The notes beneath the pieces were generated by a model. The model made no database searches and was not told the origin of the DNA. It worked only from the letters and a program-made list of their open reading frames with translations. A stretch of DNA of 64,000 nt from Chromatiaceae bacterium (GTDB taxonomy: Bacteria > Pseudomonadota > Gammaproteobacteria > Chromatiales > Chromatiaceae): contig JACKMX010000005.1 in assembly GCA_024235175.1 (NCBI GenBank), positions 248,001 to 312,000 on the forward strand. Reading direction: 5' to 3'. This document shows positions 61,152 to 64,000 of this stretch, piece after piece. A program made the position numbers and the translations under genes. The stretch's first letter is position 1; every line of letters starts with the position of its first letter.

Positions 61152-61706
61152 TCAAATACACTCGAGCGGTGTTCCATCAGCTTTGGTATCTGAGAGACGG
61201 GGCCTTCCTGGATTGGATAGGATAACTGCCTTCGGTGCGACTCTGCCAACAGGGTCGCAGACAGTGATGGTGGTGGTTGAACCGGGTGACATACCACTGG
61301 CTTGGTAAGTGATTTTCTTTCTGCCGGCAGAAGTAAGGATTTTGGTGCGACCGTCACCGAATTGAAAATGTCCTAGTACCTTATCACCACTGCCGAAATC
61401 GCGGTCTCCGTCGCTGTCCGCAAAAAGGATAAATCCCTTCTCCCAGTGGAAACTATCGTCGCAACCGGCGCCTGCAAGACTGGGGCAGAGAACGATAGGC
61501 ATGCTGCGTTTGACCGCTTCGCTGCGGGCATAGTGCAGGTGACGCACCATGCTGTTGACGGTTGACGAGATGCGGCTGTTTCCGGCCAGGCTGATAATAC
61601 CTGGAACCCCGATGGAGAGAACAATACTGATCATCACCAAAACGATGATCAGTTCGATCAGGGTAAAAGCTTGGGAACGGCAGGTGCCAGGGGATGGGTT
61701 CTCCAT
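61152..61706 (-). CDS. GspH/FimT-type pseudopilin
   Basis: The 184-residue protein has a short leader and the type-IV prepilin site QAFTLIELIIVLVMISIV, with Phe+1 and Glu+5; the residue before the cut is Ala and not the usual Gly. The C-terminal GspH domain is visible (YARSEAVKRSMPIVLCPS, GFILFADSDGDRDF), with the conserved pair of cysteines at the end (TVCD ... LEC). AAGGAG lies seven bases before the start. FimT-like minor pilins have been linked to pilus assembly and DNA uptake. No other pilus gene is nearby. Confidence 0.9.
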   Translation of the reverse strand: MENPSPGTCRSQAFTLIELIIVLVMISIVLSIGVPGIISLAGNSRISSTVNSMVRHLHYARSEAVKRSMPIVLCPSLAGAGCDDSFHWEKGFILFADSDGDRDFGSGDKVLGHFQFGDGRTKILTSAGRKKITYQASGMSPGSTTTITVCDPVGRVAPKAVILSNPGRPRLSDTKADGTPLECI

Positions 61707-61851
61707 ATCCGCACTCCTTTGCGTTGTTGGATTTCACACTTTCCTTGTGTGAATCTGATGAGCTGTTACTTCAGTCCCAGATAAACCCGCTCTTTGGATA
61801 ACAGAGAGATGGATATACCGGTGTCGTGTTTAAAGAATATGAATAAAAATC

Positions 61852-63039
61852 CTAATTCGCAAGCACATTTTCCAGTCTGTCAATCGCATCGGTCAGATTT
61901 TTCATGCCGGTGGCGATGGAAAGGCGGACATGTCCGCTCAGACCGAAAGCAGTGCCGGGTACCAGTGCCACCCCTGCCTGCTCTATCAGATACTCCGCCA
62001 GTTCCAGATCGTTGTTGACCCCTTCGAGCTGTTTCAGCGCCGCTTCGACCTTGGGAAAGAGATAGAAAGTACCATCGGCGGGGAGGCACTCCACACCAGG
62101 AATGTTGTTCAACCGATCGACAACATAGTCATGACGCTCTTTGAATGTCTTTAGCATCTCCTGGATGCAATTCTGAGGACCTTCCAAGGCTGCTTGGGCT
62201 GCAACCTGAGATATTGATGTCGGATTGGAGGTGCTTTGCGATTGAATCTTTTTCATCGCCTTTATTACATCTGCGGGTCCGGCGGCGTAGCCAATGCGCC
62301 AGCCGGTCATGGAGTAAGCCTTTGAGACGCCGTTTAACACGAAACATCGGTTGACCAGTTCCGGACAGGCATTGAGGATGTTGACGAAAGGTGCTTCGGT
62401 CCAAAGAATATGTTCGTACATATCATCTGTGGCAACAGCGACCCGCGGGTACTCCAGCAGCACCTTGCCGAGCGCTTCCAGCTCTTCCTTGGTATAGGCC
62501 ATGCCGGTTGGATTGGATGGGCTGTTGAGTACAAGTAACCGGGTTTTGTCGGTGATTGCGGCCTGCAGTTGGGCGGGCGTGATCTTAAAGCGCTGATCAG
62601 CACCTGCATGCGCGAAGACAGGCACACCGCCCGCCAACAGTGTCATATCGGGATAGGAGACCCAGTAGGGGACCGGGATGATGACCTCGTCGCCCGGGTC
62701 GAGCATGGCTTGGGCCAGATTATAGAAGCTCTGTTTTCCCCCGCACGAGACCAGGATCTGCTCCGGTTGGTAGTCGAAGCCATTGTCACGCCTGAATTTA
62801 TCTATAATTGCCTGCTTCAGGCCGGTGGTGCCGTCTACCGGAGTGTATTTTGTGAATCCGTCCTTAATTGCCTTTATTGCAGCTGCCTTGATATGTTCCG
62901 GCGTGTCAAAGTCCGGCTCACCGGCACCGAGGCCGATAACATCTTTGCCAGCTGCGCGCATCTCTGCGGCGCGTGCGGTGATAGCGAGGGTTTGAGACGG
63001 TCTGACTGACTGTACGCGTGCGGAAAGCTTGCTGCGCAT
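61852..63039 (-). CDS. Class-I PLP-dependent aminotransferase (aspartate/aromatic type)
   Basis: The 395-residue protein has the class-I fold with the PLP lysine at about residue 240 (NGVSKAYSMTGWRIGY), the aspartate-binding turn (NSPSNPTGMAYT) and the C-terminal substrate Arg (GHVRLSIA). The N-terminus (SARVQSVRPSQTLAITARAAEM, GLGAGEPDFDTP) is characteristic of the AspAT-Ibeta/PAT type, which converts oxaloacetate with glutamate to aspartate and may act on prephenate. It is divergent from uvrB. Confidence 0.94.
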   Translation of the reverse strand: MRSKLSARVQSVRPSQTLAITARAAEMRAAGKDVIGLGAGEPDFDTPEHIKAAAIKAIKDGFTKYTPVDGTTGLKQAIIDKFRRDNGFDYQPEQILVSCGGKQSFYNLAQAMLDPGDEVIIPVPYWVSYPDMTLLAGGVPVFAHAGADQRFKITPAQLQAAITDKTRLLVLNSPSNPTGMAYTKEELEALGKVLLEYPRVAVATDDMYEHILWTEAPFVNILNACPELVNRCFVLNGVSKAYSMTGWRIGYAAGPADVIKAMKKIQSQSTSNPTSISQVAAQAALEGPQNCIQEMLKTFKERHDYVVDRLNNIPGVECLPADGTFYLFPKVEAALKQLEGVNNDLELAEYLIEQAGVALVPGTAFGLSGHVRLSIATGMKNLTDAIDRLENVLAN

Positions 63040-63160
63040 TTAGGATACCGACAAATGATGCCTATGGTTAATGGGTTGATTCAGCCGCCTGTGATAACCG
63101 TTACGTTGATCAGACAGCGGATGCAATAATATCCAATCCTCTGTGTCAGAAGAATCCCCA

Positions 63161-64000
63161 ATGTCAAAAGAATTTCAACTAGTGTCAGATTTCGCAGCAG
63201 CTGGAGACCAACCGGAAGCGATAGCGCGGTTGATCGAAGGAATCAATGATGGTGAGGCAGGAATGACTTTGCTCGGAGTAACCGGTTCCGGAAAGACATT
63301 CACGATCGCCAATGTCATTCAGGCGGTGCAACGCCCGACTTTAATACTGGCGCACAATAAAACGCTGGCTGCCCAGCTTTATGGTGAGATGCGGGATTTT
63401 TTTCCCAATAATGCGGTTGAGTATTTTGTCTCTTACTATGATTACTATCAACCAGAAGCCTATGTTCCCTCGTCAGATACTTTCATCGAAAAAGACGCAT
63501 CTATAAACGAACACATCGAGCAGATGCGCCTTTCCGCTACCAAGGCTTTGCTGGAACGGCCAGATACCATTATCGTCGCCACGGTCTCCTGTATCTACGG
63601 TCTTGGTGATCCCCGTTTCTACCTTAATATGGTGCTGCATCTGGTGCGTGGTGACCGAGCGGATCATCGCGCCGTTCTGCGCCGCTTGGCCGAGTTGCAG
63701 TACTCTCGAAATGACACGGAACTGCGCCGGGCCAGCTACCGCGTGCACGGGGATATCATCGACATCTATCCGGCAGAGTCCGAACGGGAAGCGGTACGTG
63801 TGGAGCTGTTCGATGATGAAATTGAAACAATCTCGCTTTTCGATCCACTTACCGGAGGAGTGATTCGAAAGGTACCACGGTATACCGTGTATCCAAAATC
63901 CCATTATGTGACGCCCCGTGAAACATTGCTGAAAGCGGTGGATCAGATCAAATTGGAGCTTGACGGAAGGCTGCAACAGCTGCGCGCAAACGATAAGCTG
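63161..64000 (+). CDS. uvrB: Excinuclease ABC subunit B, N-terminal part
   Basis: This frame starts at ATG 63161 and is still open at the window end, giving the first 280 residues of about 670. It shows the helicase-like start of UvrB: FQLVSDFAAAGDQPEAI, Walker A GVTGSGKT (near residue 40), ILAHNKTLAAQLYGEMR, and the beta-hairpin region YYDYYQPEAYVPSSDTFIEK that is inserted between DNA strands. UvrB verifies damage after loading by UvrA and recruits UvrC. No LexA box was evident in the 121-base spacer from the divergent aminotransferase gene. Confidence 0.97.
   Translation, partial: MSKEFQLVSDFAAAGDQPEAIARLIEGINDGEAGMTLLGVTGSGKTFTIANVIQAVQRPTLILAHNKTLAAQLYGEMRDFFPNNAVEYFVSYYDYYQPEAYVPSSDTFIEKDASINEHIEQMRLSATKALLERPDTIIVATVSCIYGLGDPRFYLNMVLHLVRGDRADHRAVLRRLAELQYSRNDTELRRASYRVHGDIIDIYPAESEREAVRVELFDDEIETISLFDPLTGGVIRKVPRYTVYPKSHYVTPRETLLKAVDQIKLELDGRLQQLRANDKL

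Noticed and set aside
1..64000. CRISPR arrays, insertion sequences or prophage genes
   Set aside because: No regular short repeats with spacers, no transposase or integrase motifs, and no phage structural genes were seen on either strand.

Overview
The window comes from a chromosome of a free-living or host-associated gammaproteobacterium. HspQ, LrgAB, the YbbA/YbbP-TesA neighbourhood, a YgiB/YgiC pair, PntAB, DNA polymerase II and UvrB all read as gammaproteobacterial. The mix of an exosortase (PEP-CTERM) surface system, a pyruvate:ferredoxin oxidoreductase-Rnf module and pyruvate phosphate dikinase resembles sulfur-oxidising lineages of the Chromatiales/Sedimenticolaceae type; that placement is inference. 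I see no phage, insertion sequence or CRISPR array.

Positions 1-17540 form an extracellular polysaccharide and surface-protein region. It holds an asparagine-synthase-like amidotransferase, a secreted TPR protein, a family-4 glycosyltransferase, a very large secreted beta-propeller-like protein, a secreted parallel beta-helix protein, a multi-VanZ membrane protein, two O-antigen-ligase-like membrane proteins (one of the exosortase-A-associated type), two PEP-CTERM proteins and a secreted trypsin-like protease. Both PEP-CTERM genes are preceded by a good sigma-54 (-24/-12) promoter, which ties them to one regulon. An M1 aminopeptidase and a ChaN-PDZ lipoprotein follow.

Positions 22878-37050 are the most striking part: one co-directional run rnfB - nifJ - rnfC - rnfD - rnfG - rnfE - rnfA - small Cys-tailed membrane protein - plant-type ferredoxin/NADP reductase - ppdK, facing a divergent LysR regulator. 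The ion-translocating Rnf complex, a giant 1649-residue pyruvate:ferredoxin oxidoreductase with its own tethered C-terminal ferredoxin, a second ferredoxin/NAD(P)H interface and PPDK are physically coupled. This suggests a unit that makes pyruvate from acetyl-CoA and CO2 with Rnf-derived reduced ferredoxin and passes it to PEP, or runs the reverse. pntA-pntB (proton-driven transhydrogenase) follows about 700 bases later.

Positions 40800-64000 are mostly housekeeping: PqiC-like lipoprotein, DNA polymerase II, a YbbA/YbbP ABC exporter divergent from tesA with overlapping start codons, a MotA/MotB-like ion-driven pair with a long periplasmic coiled coil, an orphan ParA with a poly-lysine tail facing a lysine-rich coiled-coil protein, lrgA-lrgB-ygiB-ygiC, a DUF971 protein with hspQ, an orphan promoter/terminator unit that looks like a GGA-rich Rsm/Csr-type small RNA, a DnaJ-domain mini-protein, a 37-residue membrane peptide, an AI-2E-family permease, tRNA-Asn, a FimT/GspH pseudopilin, a class-I aminotransferase and the start of uvrB, which runs off the window end.
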